A stretch of 39,329 nucleotides of DNA. Origin: Sphingomonas sp. Leaf10. GTDB lineage: Bacteria; Pseudomonadota; Alphaproteobacteria; Sphingomonadales; Sphingomonadaceae. Below the pieces are notes generated by a model. That model was not told where the DNA came from, made no database searches, and saw nothing but the letters and a program-made list of their open reading frames with translations. A program made the position numbers and the translations under genes. Of this stretch, positions 19,362 to 28,444 are shown in pieces; the stretch's first letter is position 1, and each line of letters begins with the position of its first letter. The stretch covers positions 630,364 through 669,692 of the forward strand of contig NZ_LMKE01000001.1 in assembly GCF_001421245.1 (NCBI RefSeq). The letters run 5' to 3'.

Positions 19362-19927
19362 CGCGTCACAAACTCCGCCAGGGTTCGCGGGTAGAGGCGA
19401 TGTTCCTCCACCAGCACCCGCGCCGCCAATGTATCGGCGGTATCGTCGGGCAGGATCGGAACGCGCGCCTGCGCCAATACGCTCCCGGCATCCAGCTCTT
19501 CGGTTACCACATGGATCGAACAACCCGCCTCGGCGTCGTCAGCGGCGATTGCCCGCGCATGTGTATCCAGACCCTTATATGCCGGCAACAACGACGGATG
19601 GATGTTGACGATCCGGTCGCGCCACTGCCCGACGAACCAGTCCGACAGCAGCCGCATATACCCGGCCAGCGCGATCGTCTCGACCCCCGCCGCCCGCAGC
19701 GCGCCGTCGATCGCCGCCTCATATTCGGCCTTCGGGATGCCGCGCGGCGAATGAGCGAACGTAGCGATCCCCTGTTCCGCGGCATGGATCAGGCCGGCGG
19801 CATCGGGCTTGTCCGACGCCACCAGCACAACTTCATAGGGGCAGTCCGCCGCCTGCGCCGCCGCAATCAGCGCCGCCATGTTCGATCCCCGCCCCGAAAT
19901 CAGGACGCCGACACGGTGCTTAGCCAA
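19358..19927 (-). CDS. purN: Phosphoribosylglycinamide formyltransferase
   Basis: PurN transfers a formyl group from 10-formyl-tetrahydrofolate to GAR in the third step of purine synthesis. The 189-residue protein has the N-terminal [14 protein letters not shown] phosphate-binding motif, the catalytic [12 protein letters not shown] with the Asn and His, and [17 protein letters not shown] with the catalytic Asp. No ATG lies near the start; I chose the TTG at 19927, which overlaps the end of purM by 8 bases and gives a normal N-terminus. A GTG at 19951 would add 8 residues. It is coupled to purM upstream and the 86-residue gene downstream. Confidence 0.95.
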   Translation of the reverse strand: MAKHRVGVLISGRGSNMAALIAAAQAADCPYEVVLVASDKPDAAGLIHAAEQGIATFAHSPRGIPKAEYEAAIDGALRAAGVETIALAGYMRLLSDWFVGQWRDRIVNIHPSLLPAYKGLDTHARAIAADDAEAGCSIHVVTEELDAGSVLAQARVPILPDDTADTLAARVLVEEHRLYPRTLAEFVTR

Positions 19928-21026
19928 GGTGCGTCGCGCTCCACTCCGCACGGGCGCTCCATGTGCCCGCGCTACCCCTGACGGTGCAGCCCTTGTCGCC
20001 CGCATTGACGGTACCGATCCGCACCACCGTCTCACCTGCCTCACCCAGCGCGACGGCAACCGCGTCCGCATCCTCGGCCGCGACCAGCACCGCCATGCCG
20101 ATGCCGCAGTTGAACGTCCGCGCCATCTCGCCCGGCTCGATATTGCCCTGCGCCTGCAGGAACGCCATCAGCCGCGACTGTTCCCACGCATCGGCATCGA
20201 CCGTGGCATGCGCGCCGTCGGGCAGCACGCGCGGAATATTCTCCAGCAACCCGCCACCGGTAATATGCGCCAGCCCATGGATGCGCCCCTCGCGCAGCAG
20301 CGGCAGCAGCGACTTCACGTAGATCCTGGTCGGCGCCATTAGCGCGTCGATCAACAGCAAGTCCTGATCGAACAGGGCAGGGCGGTCGAGCTTCCACCCC
20401 TTGTCTGCCGCCAGTCGCCGCACCAGCGAGAATCCGTTCGAATGAACCCCCGACGACGCCAGCCCGAGGATCACGTCGCCGACCGCGACTTTGTCGCCGG
20501 TCAGCAGCTGCTCGCGCTCGACCGCGCCGACGCAGAAACCGGCCAGATCGTAATCGCCATCGGCATACATGCCCGGCATTTCCGCCGTCTCGCCACCGAT
20601 CAGCGCGCATCCCGCCTGCCGGCATCCTTCGGCGATCGACGCCACGACCCGCTCGGCGGTATCGGCGACCAGCTTGCCGCTGGCATAATAATCGAGAAAG
20701 AACAGCGGCTCGGCACCCTGCACGATCAGGTCGTTGGCGCACATCGCGACCAGGTCGATGCCGACGCCGTCATGCGCGTCATGCTTGATCGCCAGCTTCA
20801 GCTTGGTGCCGACGCCGTCATTGGCGGCGACCAGCAACGGGTCCTTGAACCCGGCGGCCTTGGGATCGAACACCCCGCCAAACCCACCCAGTTCGGCATC
20901 CGCGCCGGGACGCCGCGTCGACTTCGCCAGCGGCCCGATGGCACGGACCAGGGCATTGCCCGCCGCGATCGAGACGCCTGCCTGTGCGTAGGTATAGCCG
21001 CCGCCGCGGTCCGCTTCGTTGCTCAT
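19920..21026 (-). CDS. purM: Phosphoribosylformylglycinamidine cyclo-ligase
   Basis: PurM closes FGAM to AIR with ATP in the fifth step of purine synthesis. The 368-residue protein shows the family signatures [15 protein letters not shown] near the N-terminus, [48 protein letters not shown] and [19 protein letters not shown]. The ATG at 21026 is used. It begins a purM-purN-small gene operon and diverges from the DUF2066-like gene, with 59 bases between the two starts. Confidence 0.97.
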   Translation of the reverse strand: MSNEADRGGGYTYAQAGVSIAAGNALVRAIGPLAKSTRRPGADAELGGFGGVFDPKAAGFKDPLLVAANDGVGTKLKLAIKHDAHDGVGIDLVAMCANDLIVQGAEPLFFLDYYASGKLVADTAERVVASIAEGCRQAGCALIGGETAEMPGMYADGDYDLAGFCVGAVEREQLLTGDKVAVGDVILGLASSGVHSNGFSLVRRLAADKGWKLDRPALFDQDLLLIDALMAPTRIYVKSLLPLLREGRIHGLAHITGGGLLENIPRVLPDGAHATVDADAWEQSRLMAFLQAQGNIEPGEMARTFNCGIGMAVLVAAEDADAVAVALGEAGETVVRIGTVNAGDKGCTVRGSAGTWSARAEWSATHLG

Positions 21027-21085
21027 GACGCCCGGTTAGCTACATCGCGCTTGGATTTCCACGCCTGCTTCGTCAAAAGGCGCGC

Positions 21086-22327
21086 ATGACTTTGGTTCAG
21101 CCCCCCCGCATCCTTGCCGCCCTCGCATTGGGCGTGGTCGCGACCGGGGCAGTCGTGGCGCAGCAGGGCGGGGTCGCCGCGGTCGACGGATCGGGCAGTT
21201 TCGAAGTGAACGGCGTCCGCGTCGACGTCGCCGGCCCCTCCGCCGAAGCCGCGCGCACCGCCGGCTGGCGCGTGGCGCAGCGCAAGGGCTGGCAGATGCT
21301 GTCGCAGCGGCTGACCGGATCGGCGCGCTCCCTACCCGATGGCACGCTCGATTCGCTGGTGACCAGCATCGTCGTCGAAAGCGAACAGATCGGCCCGAAC
21401 CGCTACGTCGCCCGCCTCGGCGTCCTCTTCAATCGCGGGCGCGCCGCATCGATCCTCGGCATCGCCGGCGTGTCGGAACGCAGCCCCGCCATGCTGGTCG
21501 TGCCGCTGATCTGGGACGGCGGCACCGGAACCGTGTTCGAACGCGCAACCCCTTGGCAGGCGGCATGGGCACGCTTCCGCACCGGTGGCAGCGTCATGGA
21601 CTATGTCCGCCCCAGCGGCACCGGCGCCGACGGCCTGCTGCTCAACGCCGGACAGGTAACGCGGCGCGGACGCGGCTGGTGGCGCACCGTCCTCAACCAA
21701 TATGGCGCGTCCGACGTGCTGATCCCGCAGGTCCGCCTGTACCGCCAATGGCCCGGCGGCCCGGTGATCGGCACCTTCACAGCCGGCTATGGCCCCGACA
21801 ACCGCCTGCTCGGCAGCTTCTCGCTGCGCGTCAATCAGGGCGATGCAGTTCCCGCACTCCTCGACGAAGGCGTCCGCCGCCTCGACGCGCTGTATCAACA
21901 GGGCCTGCGCAGCGGCGCGCTCCGTCCCGATCTGGTGCTCGCCGCCCCCCCGCCGGGCAGTGTCATCGTCCCCGACGAAGTGCCGATCGACGACACGACG
22001 ATCACCGACCCCGCCACCGGCCCGACGCCGCTGCCGACCGGGGAAAGCGTCACCCTGTCGATCCAGGCCGATACCCCGAACGTCGTCGCCGTCGAATCGA
22101 CCGAGGCCGCGCTGCGATCGGTCCCCGGCGTCCGCTCCGCCGCGACCTCCAGCCTTGCACTGGGCGGCGTATCGGTACTACGCGTGACCTTCGACGGCGA
22201 TATCGCGATCCTCACCGCCGCGCTCGAATCACGCGGCTGGTCGGTCCAACAGGGGGAGGGCGCGCTCCGCATACGTCGCCGCGCCGCCGCCACCCCGCTG
22301 CCCGCGCCGAGTGCACCGCAGGGATGA
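21086..22327 (+). CDS. DUF2066-like exported protein
   Basis: This 413-residue protein has an N-terminal signal sequence (about residues 9-27). The mature N-terminal half (about 40-260) fits DUF2066: [35 protein letters not shown], and long strands before [12 protein letters not shown] Pro/Thr linker is followed by a roughly 75-residue C-terminal alpha/beta module (about 325-400, [13 protein letters not shown]...[10 protein letters not shown]). That module resembles the ferredoxin-like fold of heavy-metal-associated domains but lacks the CxxC metal motif. Function is unknown. The stop overlaps the hdaA ATG (ATGA), and homologues commonly precede hdaA in alphaproteobacteria, so a shared operon is likely. 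Confidence 0.82.
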   Translation: MTLVQPPRILAALALGVVATGAVVAQQGGVAAVDGSGSFEVNGVRVDVAGPSAEAARTAGWRVAQRKGWQMLSQRLTGSARSLPDGTLDSLVTSIVVESEQIGPNRYVARLGVLFNRGRAASILGIAGVSERSPAMLVVPLIWDGGTGTVFERATPWQAAWARFRTGGSVMDYVRPSGTGADGLLLNAGQVTRRGRGWWRTVLNQYGASDVLIPQVRLYRQWPGGPVIGTFTAGYGPDNRLLGSFSLRVNQGDAVPALLDEGVRRLDALYQQGLRSGALRPDLVLAAPPPGSVIVPDEVPIDDTTITDPATGPTPLPTGESVTLSIQADTPNVVAVESTEAALRSVPGVRSAATSSLALGGVSVLRVTFDGDIAILTAALESRGWSVQQGEGALRIRRRAAATPLPAPSAPQG

Positions 22328-22962
22328 CGATCCTGTCTCGCGGTACGGTTCAGCTTACCCTGCCATTGGAACTTCCCGCCGGCGCCCGGCAGGACCTGTT
22401 CCTCGTCGGGCCGTCGAACGAAGCCGCCGTTCATCATCTCGATCACTTCGCGACCTGGCCGGTACAGGCGGCCCTGCTGGTCGGTCCGCGCAAATCGGGC
22501 CGAACGCTGCTCGCCCGGCTGTTCGCGGCCAAGAGCGGCGGCACGATCGCCGACGATGCCGACCGCTGGACCGAGACCGAACTGTTCCATGCATGGAACC
22601 GGGCGCAGGCCGATGCCCGCCCGCTGCTGGTCGTCGCCGATGCGGCGCCGCCGATCTGGCGGATCGGCCTGCCCGACCTGCGCTCGCGTATCAACGCGAC
22701 CCCGGTCCTGCGCCTCGAAGCGCCCGACGATCTGCTGATCGAAACACTGCTGCAATATCTCTTCGACAGGAAGGAACTCGTCGCCGCGCCCGATCTGGTG
22801 CGCTGGCTTGCCCGCCGCGTCGAACGGAGCCACCTTGCGGTGCTTCGCATCGTCGAGGCTCTGGAGGAAGATGCCATGTTGCGCTCGACGCGCCGTCTGA
22901 CCGTTCCCGCCGCGCGCGCCGCGCTGGCCGGCAACCCGCTGCTGCTGGATCGCCTGCTGTGA
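22324..22962 (+). CDS. hdaA: DnaA regulatory inactivator (Hda homologue)
   Basis: HdaA works with the sliding clamp to stimulate ATP hydrolysis by DnaA and so prevents over-initiation of replication. The 212-residue AAA+ protein begins with a clamp-binding motif (QLTLPLEL, residues 10-17), has a P-loop-like [11 protein letters not shown] with Arg in place of the usual Lys (as in the GAGRS of E. coli Hda), a Walker B-like IADDADRW, and the arginine-finger region LPDLRSRI. A helical lid ([19 protein letters not shown]) follows. The ATG at 22324 overlaps the previous stop as ATGA; the longer upstream frame is not coding. Its stop overlaps the ppk1 GTG. Confidence 0.92.
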   Translation: MTILSRGTVQLTLPLELPAGARQDLFLVGPSNEAAVHHLDHFATWPVQAALLVGPRKSGRTLLARLFAAKSGGTIADDADRWTETELFHAWNRAQADARPLLVVADAAPPIWRIGLPDLRSRINATPVLRLEAPDDLLIETLLQYLFDRKELVAAPDLVRWLARRVERSHLAVLRIVEALEEDAMLRSTRRLTVPAARAALAGNPLLLDRLL

Positions 22963-25133
22963 ACGACCCGGTCCCCTCCGCCCGCACCACCGTCGCCGCC
23001 GCACCCGAGGCACGCTATTTCAACCGCGAACTGTCGTGGCTGGCATTCAACCGCCGCGTGCTCGACGAAGCGTGCAACCCCGACCATCCGCTGCTCGAAC
23101 GGCTGCGCTTCCTGTCGATCTCGGCGACCAACATCGACGAATTCTTCATGGTCCGCGTGGCTGGCCTGAAGGGACAGCAGATGCAGGAGGTCGGCCATGA
23201 ATCGGTCGACGGCCTGACCCCGTCGCAGCAACTCGCCGCGATCACCGTCGACGCCGCCGGGCTGGTCGACAGCCAGCAGCGCATCTGGCGCGATATCGCC
23301 GCGCAGCTGGCGGAGGCCGATATCAGCGTGCTCGGCGCCGATGCGCTGCATGGCGAGACCGAGGAATGGCTCGCCCGCTATTTCCGCGATCAGCTGTTCC
23401 CGGTGCTCACCCCGCAGGCGCTCGACCCGGCCCACCCGTTCCCGTTCATCCCGAACCTCGGCTCGGCGATGCTGTTCGACCTGATCCGCCGGTCGGACGA
23501 TGTCGAGGTGCGCGAGGTCGTGCTGCTGCCATCGGCGATGCCGCGTTTCGTCCGCTTGCCGGGCAAGTCGGCGCGCTATGTCGCGATCGAAACCGTGCTG
23601 CGCCATTTCTCGGGCCTGTTCTTCCCCGGCTATACCGTGCGCGCCTCCGCCGCCTTCCGCGTCATCCGCGACAGCGATATCGAACTGGAGGAAGAGGCCG
23701 AGGATCTGGTCCTCTATTTCCGCACCGCGATCAAACGCCGCCGTCGCGGTCGCATCATCCGGCTGGAGATCGAATCAGGCATCTCCGATGAACTCGTCCA
23801 GCTGCTGCGCGACGAAATGGGCGGCAGCGATGCGCTCATCACCGAAACCGGCGGGTTCCTCGGCATCGGCGACCTGTCGATGCTGGTCGCCGAAGACCGC
23901 CCCGACCTGAAATTTCCGCCCTTCTCCCCGCGCTTTCCTGAACGCATCCGCGAATATGGCGGCGACTGCTTCGCGGCAATCCGGGCGAAGGACATCGTCG
24001 TCCACCACCCGTACGAAACCTTCGACGTGGTGCTCGCCTTCCTCAAGCAGGCCGCCGCCGACCCCGATGTCGTCGCGATCAAGCAGACGCTCTACCGCGC
24101 CGGCAAGCAGTCCGCCGTCGTCGCCGCGCTGGTCGCCGCCGCCGAAGCCGGCAAGTCGGTGACCGCCGTCGTCGAACTCAAGGCCCGCTTCGACGAAGAA
24201 CAGAATCTCAACCTCGCCTCGGTCCTCGAACGCGCCGGGGTGCAGGTCGTCTACGGCTTTATCGAGTGGAAAACCCACGCGAAGATCTCGATGGTCGTCC
24301 GGCGCGAAGAACAGGGCTATCGCACCTATTGCCACTTTGGCACCGGCAACTACCACCCGATCACCGCGCGCATCTATACCGATCTCAGCTTCTTCACCGC
24401 CGATCCGCTGCTCGGGCGCGATGCGGCGCAGGTGTTCAACTACATCACCGGCTATGTCGAACCGCAGGCGCTGCAACAGCTCGCCATTTCCCCACGCGAC
24501 CTGCGCGACCGGCTGGAGGCCCTGATCGAGGGCGAGATCCAGACCGCCCGCGCCGGTGGGCAGGGATCGATCTGGCTGAAGATGAACTCGCTGGTCGATC
24601 CCGCGCTGATCGACAAGCTGTACGAGGCATCGGCGGCCGGCGTGCAGGTCGATTTGATCGTGCGCGGCATCTGCTGCCTGCGCCCCGGCGTGCCGGGCAT
24701 GTCCGACAACATCCGCGTCAAATCGGTCGTCGGCCGCTTCCTCGAACACAGCCGCATCTATTGCTTCGGCAACGGACAGGCGCTGCCCAACGACGACGCG
24801 CTCGTCTATGTGTCGTCGGCCGACTGGATGCCGCGCAACTTCGACCGCCGCGTCGAATATCTGCTGCCGATCACCAACCCGACCGTCCACGATCAGGTGC
24901 TCGATCAGGTGATGGTCGCCAATCTGCTCGACACCGAACAAAGCTGGGATCTCGGCCCCGATGGCAGCTATCGCCGGATGGCGAAAGGTGACAAGCCGTT
25001 CAACCTGCACCGTTATTTCATGACCAACCCGTCGCTGTCCGGGCGCGGTGCGGCGATCGAAAGCGGGTCGGCAACGGTGCCGCAGAAACTGTCGCTGCGC
25101 GCATGGCGGGCGGCACGGGAAGGAACGATGTGA
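22959..25133 (+). CDS. ppk1: Polyphosphate kinase 1
   Basis: PPK1 reversibly makes inorganic polyphosphate from ATP. The 724-residue length fits the family. The N domain begins [18 protein letters not shown], the head domain follows, and the two C-terminal phospholipase-D-like domains hold the histidines: His459 in [10 protein letters not shown] (the expected phosphorylated residue, equal to E. coli His435) and His597 in [12 protein letters not shown] (equal to His592). The GTG at 22959 overlaps the hdaA stop (GTGA); there is no nearer ATG. The gene ends ATG TGA, and ppx begins at the GTG formed across these two codons. Confidence 0.97.
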   Translation: MNDPVPSARTTVAAAPEARYFNRELSWLAFNRRVLDEACNPDHPLLERLRFLSISATNIDEFFMVRVAGLKGQQMQEVGHESVDGLTPSQQLAAITVDAAGLVDSQQRIWRDIAAQLAEADISVLGADALHGETEEWLARYFRDQLFPVLTPQALDPAHPFPFIPNLGSAMLFDLIRRSDDVEVREVVLLPSAMPRFVRLPGKSARYVAIETVLRHFSGLFFPGYTVRASAAFRVIRDSDIELEEEAEDLVLYFRTAIKRRRRGRIIRLEIESGISDELVQLLRDEMGGSDALITETGGFLGIGDLSMLVAEDRPDLKFPPFSPRFPERIREYGGDCFAAIRAKDIVVHHPYETFDVVLAFLKQAAADPDVVAIKQTLYRAGKQSAVVAALVAAAEAGKSVTAVVELKARFDEEQNLNLASVLERAGVQVVYGFIEWKTHAKISMVVRREEQGYRTYCHFGTGNYHPITARIYTDLSFFTADPLLGRDAAQVFNYITGYVEPQALQQLAISPRDLRDRLEALIEGEIQTARAGGQGSIWLKMNSLVDPALIDKLYEASAAGVQVDLIVRGICCLRPGVPGMSDNIRVKSVVGRFLEHSRIYCFGNGQALPNDDALVYVSSADWMPRNFDRRVEYLLPITNPTVHDQVLDQVMVANLLDTEQSWDLGPDGSYRRMAKGDKPFNLHRYFMTNPSLSGRGAAIESGSATVPQKLSLRAWRAAREGTM

Positions 25134-26620
25134 TCCGATTGCCGTGGAGCCGCCCTGCCACCGTCGCGCATAGCGCGATCATCGACATCGGATCGAACTC
25201 GATCCGGCTGGTCGTCTATGGCGGGCCGGATCGCATCCCGGCGACGTTGTTCAATGAAAAGGTGCTGGCCGGCCTCGGTCGGTCGCTGGCGGCGACCGGC
25301 ACCATCGATGCGGAGGCGTTCCGCGTCGCCGGTGCCGCGCTCGCCCGCTTCGCCTGGCTGACGCGCGAGATGCAGGTCGATGTCGTCCGCACCGTCGCCA
25401 CCGCCGCCGTCCGCGACGCCAGCAACGGCCGCGACCTGATCGCGCTTGCTGAAAGCGTCGGCCTGACCGTCGAAACGCTGTCGGGCGAGGAGGAAGCGCA
25501 GGCGGCGGGCCATGGCGTGCTGTCGGCGATCCCCGATGCCGACGGCATCGTCGGCGATCTGGGCGGCGGCAGTCTCGAACTGGTCCGGGTGAAGGACGGC
25601 AAGCTCGGCGAGCGCGTGTCCTTCCCGCTCGGTGTACTGCGGATCGGTGCGATCCGCGAACGCCGCGCGGGCGAACTTGACCGCACCGTGCAGCGCATGG
25701 TGAGCGACGCCGGTTGGGCGGGGCGGGGGAAGGGGCTGCCCTTCTACATGGTCGGCGGGTCGTGGCGCGCACTCGCCCGGCTCGACATGCATCTGACTGG
25801 CTACCCGCTACCGATCGCGCATGGCTATGCAATTTCCCTGAACCGCATCAATGCTTTGCGGAAGATTCTTACCGACCTCCCTCGTACCGATCTGAAGGCC
25901 GTGCCGAACCTGTCGGGTGGACGCGTGCCGACGCTCGATAATGCGACGGCAGTGCTGGCGTCGATGACCAGGCATCTCGGTTCGGCGACGACGATGGTGT
26001 CTGCCTATGGCCTGCGCGAAGGATTACTGTACGCCGCCTTGCCTGCTGCCGTCCGCGCCGAAGACCCGTTGCTGATCGCCGCCCATGACGAAGGCGCCCG
26101 GCAGGGCCGCTTTGCCGAACATGGCGATCTGCTGCACAAATGGATCGCACCGCTGTTTCCCGGGAACGAAGCGGCGATGGTCCGGTTGCGCCATGCCGCG
26201 TGCCTGCTGGCGGATGTGGGCTGGCACGCCAACCCCGAATTCCGCGCCGAACGCGGTGTCGAGATTGCACTCCACGGCAACTGGGTAGCGATCGATGCCG
26301 CCGGCCGCGCGATCGTCGCGCAGGCGCTTTACAGTTGCTTGGGCGGCGGAGGCGATACCCCGCCCGATCCGCTGCCCCGCCTCGCACCGGCATCGGCCTT
26401 GTCGGCGGCGCATCACTGGGGCCTTGCCATGCGTCTGGGCCAACGCCTCAGCGGCGGAGTCGCTGCCCCGCTCCAGCGCACCGACCTGCGCCGCGGGCGC
26501 GGTCAGGTCGAACTCGTCGTCCCCGCCCGCGATACCGCGCTGTACGGGGAGGCCGTCCAGAAACGGCACAAGGCGCTGGCAACGGCGCTGGGCATGGAAG
26601 CGGCACTCGTCATGTCTTGA
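25130..26620 (+). CDS. ppx: Exopolyphosphatase (Ppx/GppA family)
   Basis: Ppx/GppA enzymes remove terminal phosphates from polyphosphate or hydrolyse pppGpp. The 496-residue protein has the two actin-like ATPase-fold phosphate loops, [15 protein letters not shown] (about residues 17-31) and [13 protein letters not shown] (about 141-153), and a C-terminal HD-type helical domain. The position directly after ppk1 favours polyphosphate as substrate. The GTG at 25130 is chosen because AAGGAA lies 4-9 bases upstream and it overlaps the ppk1 stop as GTGA. An ATG at 25103 would overlap ppk1 by 31 bases. Confidence 0.94.
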   Translation: MIRLPWSRPATVAHSAIIDIGSNSIRLVVYGGPDRIPATLFNEKVLAGLGRSLAATGTIDAEAFRVAGAALARFAWLTREMQVDVVRTVATAAVRDASNGRDLIALAESVGLTVETLSGEEEAQAAGHGVLSAIPDADGIVGDLGGGSLELVRVKDGKLGERVSFPLGVLRIGAIRERRAGELDRTVQRMVSDAGWAGRGKGLPFYMVGGSWRALARLDMHLTGYPLPIAHGYAISLNRINALRKILTDLPRTDLKAVPNLSGGRVPTLDNATAVLASMTRHLGSATTMVSAYGLREGLLYAALPAAVRAEDPLLIAAHDEGARQGRFAEHGDLLHKWIAPLFPGNEAAMVRLRHAACLLADVGWHANPEFRAERGVEIALHGNWVAIDAAGRAIVAQALYSCLGGGGDTPPDPLPRLAPASALSAAHHWGLAMRLGQRLSGGVAAPLQRTDLRRGRGQVELVVPARDTALYGEAVQKRHKALATALGMEAALVMS

Positions 26621-26717
26621 CCGCACTTTCCTACACCCAATGGATTTGCGACCCTCCGGCCGCTCTTTCCACCGTCCGGATCAAGAAACGCGTCGAGCGA
26701 ACGTCAAAGTGGCAACG

Positions 26718-26816
26718 TGTCAACTTCCGCGCCCGACATGCAGGCCAAATCGCTGCAATCATTGCAGTTTAACGTCTTTGGAAGACAGGCGTACCGTAAC
26801 CTTTGTCAACTTCCGC
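26718..26816. other. 13-base direct repeat flanking a palindrome in the ppx-I78 gap
   Basis: TGTCAACTTCCGC occurs twice, at 26718-26730 and 26804-26816. Between the copies is a perfect palindrome CTGCAAT-C-ATTGCAG (26753-26767) followed by TTT. The stretch 26621-26821 has no gene, is more AT-rich than its surroundings, and separates two convergent genes. The palindrome could be a weak terminator (6-pair stem, 3-base loop) or a dimeric protein site. The flanking repeats may be a remnant of an insertion. Confidence 0.6.
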
Positions 26817-26821
26817 AGGCA

Positions 26822-27154
26822 TCATCCGCAGCGCAAGTTGGTCACATTACCCTTATCATCCACAACGATGTTCAGCCGATCGGGCCGGAAGTCCATCGTC
26901 ACCATCATCCCCGGCCGGATCACCCGCACCGCCCGCGCACCCGACCGCTTGCGCGCATCGTCGGCCGTGGTCTCGGTCACCGCCTTGCCAACCAGATCGC
27001 CGATCGAACCCAGACCGCAACTGTCGATCTGCGGCGCCCCGCTAGGCCCGACCGGCCGCGATCCCATGGTCGGCGGCGACGTCCGCACCGGCGGCGGCGT
27101 CTGCTGTTCGGCACAACCGGCCACCGCGACTGCCATCAACGCAAACTGCTTCAT
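26822..27154 (-). CDS. I78-family peptidase inhibitor-like lipoprotein
   Basis: This 110-residue protein begins with a lipoprotein signal (lipobox VAGC, Cys14), then a Pro/Thr linker and a compact domain of about 65 residues. DSCGLGSIGDLVGK, ARAVRVIRPGMMVTMDF, RPDRLNIVVDD and the terminal LRCG match the I78 inhibitor pattern, with the two cysteines that would close the fold. I78 proteins inhibit serine peptidases; bacterial copies are mostly uncharacterised. The ATG overlaps the rnd stop (ATGA), so it is expressed with rnd, although no functional link is evident. Confidence 0.85.
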   Translation of the reverse strand: MKQFALMAVAVAGCAEQQTPPPVRTSPPTMGSRPVGPSGAPQIDSCGLGSIGDLVGKAVTETTADDARKRSGARAVRVIRPGMMVTMDFRPDRLNIVVDDKGNVTNLRCG

Positions 27155-28326
27155 TCCACCACCTCCGCTCGGGTCATCTTCAATCGTCCACCCAGCACGG
27201 TGAACCCAAGCTGACCCTCGACGAGTGCCAGCGCATCGCGCCCGAACTGTTCGAACCGCCAGCCGTTCAGGATCGACAGCCCCTCGCGCTGCCCGGCGGC
27301 CAGCGCCTCCAGATCGTCCGACCGCGCCAGCAGCCGCGCCGCGACCTTGATCTCGTTCGCCCGGATTTTTAGCAGCAGTTTCAACAGGTCGGCGACCAGC
27401 GCGCCTTCCTTGCCCAATGCCGGCTTGCGCTCGTCGCGCCCCGGCATCTCATCGGCCGGCAACGGCCTCGCCTCGGCCAGCGCGCTCATCATGCGCGCGC
27501 CGATATCGTTATGCGCCCATGCCGCCGACAGCCCGCGCACCTTTGCCAGATCGGCCTGCTTGCGCGGCGGATTGCCCGCCAGATCAGCGATCGTCTCATC
27601 CTTGACGATCCGCCCGCGCGGCAGATCCTTGCCCTGCGCCTCCAACTCGCGCCACTTGCCCAGCGCCTTCAACCGGCCCAGCACTTCGGGCTTGCGGCTG
27701 TTGACGCGGATGCGCTGCCACACCGTCTCGGGGTCGTTGAAATAGTTGGATGGATCGCCGATCCGCTCCATCTCCTCGTCCAGCCACAGCCCGCGCCCGG
27801 TCTTGCGCAGCTTCGTCAGCATCTTGGGAAAGATCACCGACAGATGCGTCACGTCAGCGATCGCATAGTCTATCTGCCGATCATCGAGCGGCCGGCGCGA
27901 CCAGTCGGTGAACCGCGCGCCCTTGTCGACGGTAATCCCCAGATAGGCGTCGACCAGATTGGAATAACCGACCTGCTCCCCCTGACCCAGCGCCATCGCC
28001 GCCACCTGCGTGTCGAACATCGGGAAGGGCGTCTTGCCGGTCAGGTTGTAGACGATCTCAATGTCCTGCCCGCCCGCATGGAAGACCTTCAGCACGTCCT
28101 CGTTATCGGTCAGCAGGTTCAGCAGCGGCGTCAGATCGATGCCCGGTGCCATCGGATCGATCGCCGCCGCTTCCTCGGTATTGGCGATCTGGATCAGGCA
28201 CAGTTCTGGCCAATAGCTGTTCTCGCGCATGAATTCGGTGTCGACGGCAACGAAGTCGGACGTGGCGAGGCGGGTACAGAGGGCGGCGAGGGTCGCGCTG
28301 TCCTCGATCAACGGATGGATATGCAT
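27151..28326 (-). CDS. rnd: Ribonuclease D
   Basis: RNase D is a 3'-5' exoribonuclease that trims tRNA and other stable RNA 3' ends. The 391-residue protein has the DEDDy exonuclease domain: AVDTEF (Asp29, Glu31), FHAGGQDIEIVYN (third acidic residue) and DYAIADVTHL (Tyr and the fourth Asp). An HRDC domain follows at about residues 205-290 and a second helical HRDC-like region to the end. The ATG at 28326 is used; a GTG lies immediately upstream. The stop overlaps the ATG of the I78 gene. Confidence 0.96.
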   Translation of the reverse strand: MHIHPLIEDSATLAALCTRLATSDFVAVDTEFMRENSYWPELCLIQIANTEEAAAIDPMAPGIDLTPLLNLLTDNEDVLKVFHAGGQDIEIVYNLTGKTPFPMFDTQVAAMALGQGEQVGYSNLVDAYLGITVDKGARFTDWSRRPLDDRQIDYAIADVTHLSVIFPKMLTKLRKTGRGLWLDEEMERIGDPSNYFNDPETVWQRIRVNSRKPEVLGRLKALGKWRELEAQGKDLPRGRIVKDETIADLAGNPPRKQADLAKVRGLSAAWAHNDIGARMMSALAEARPLPADEMPGRDERKPALGKEGALVADLLKLLLKIRANEIKVAARLLARSDDLEALAAGQREGLSILNGWRFEQFGRDALALVEGQLGFTVLGGRLKMTRAEVVE

Positions 28327-28332
28327 CACGCC

Positions 28333-28360
28333 CGCATAGCAAGGATCCGCGCCTTGACAA
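28333..28360 (-). promoter_or_regulatory. Candidate promoter of rnd
   Basis: Read on the minus strand, TTGTCA (28360-28355), 16 bases, then TATGCG (28338-28333), with the rnd ATG starting 6 bases further on. If used, the message would be nearly leaderless. Pattern-based. Confidence 0.35.
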
Positions 28361-28404
28361 AAGGGGGTGGGGGAGGGAAGCGCGCCTCATCCAAATCGAC
28401 GCTC

Positions 28405-28420
28405 CCCCGCACCTGCGGGG
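28405..28420. promoter_or_regulatory. Palindrome in the aspS leader
   Basis: CCCCGCA-CC-TGCGGGG is a perfect 7-base inverted repeat with a 2-base centre, 24 bases before the aspS ATG. It could be an operator or a leader hairpin. No ligand-binding riboswitch or T-box features are visible around it. Confidence 0.4.
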
Positions 28421-28444
28421 ATCGATCATCGTAAAGGTTCCTCA

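Noticed and set aside
22324..22962. Arg in place of Lys in the HdaA P-loop as a sign of a broken ATPase
   Set aside because: E. coli Hda also has Arg at this place (GAGRS), so the change is normal for the family.
23775..25010. 411-codon open frame on the minus strand opposite ppk1
   Set aside because: A shadow of a conserved gene; composition follows the complementary codon positions.
26621..26821. Short plus-strand open frames after ppx
   Set aside because: They have no ribosome site, run across the repeats and continue antisense to the I78 gene; no protein family is recognisable.
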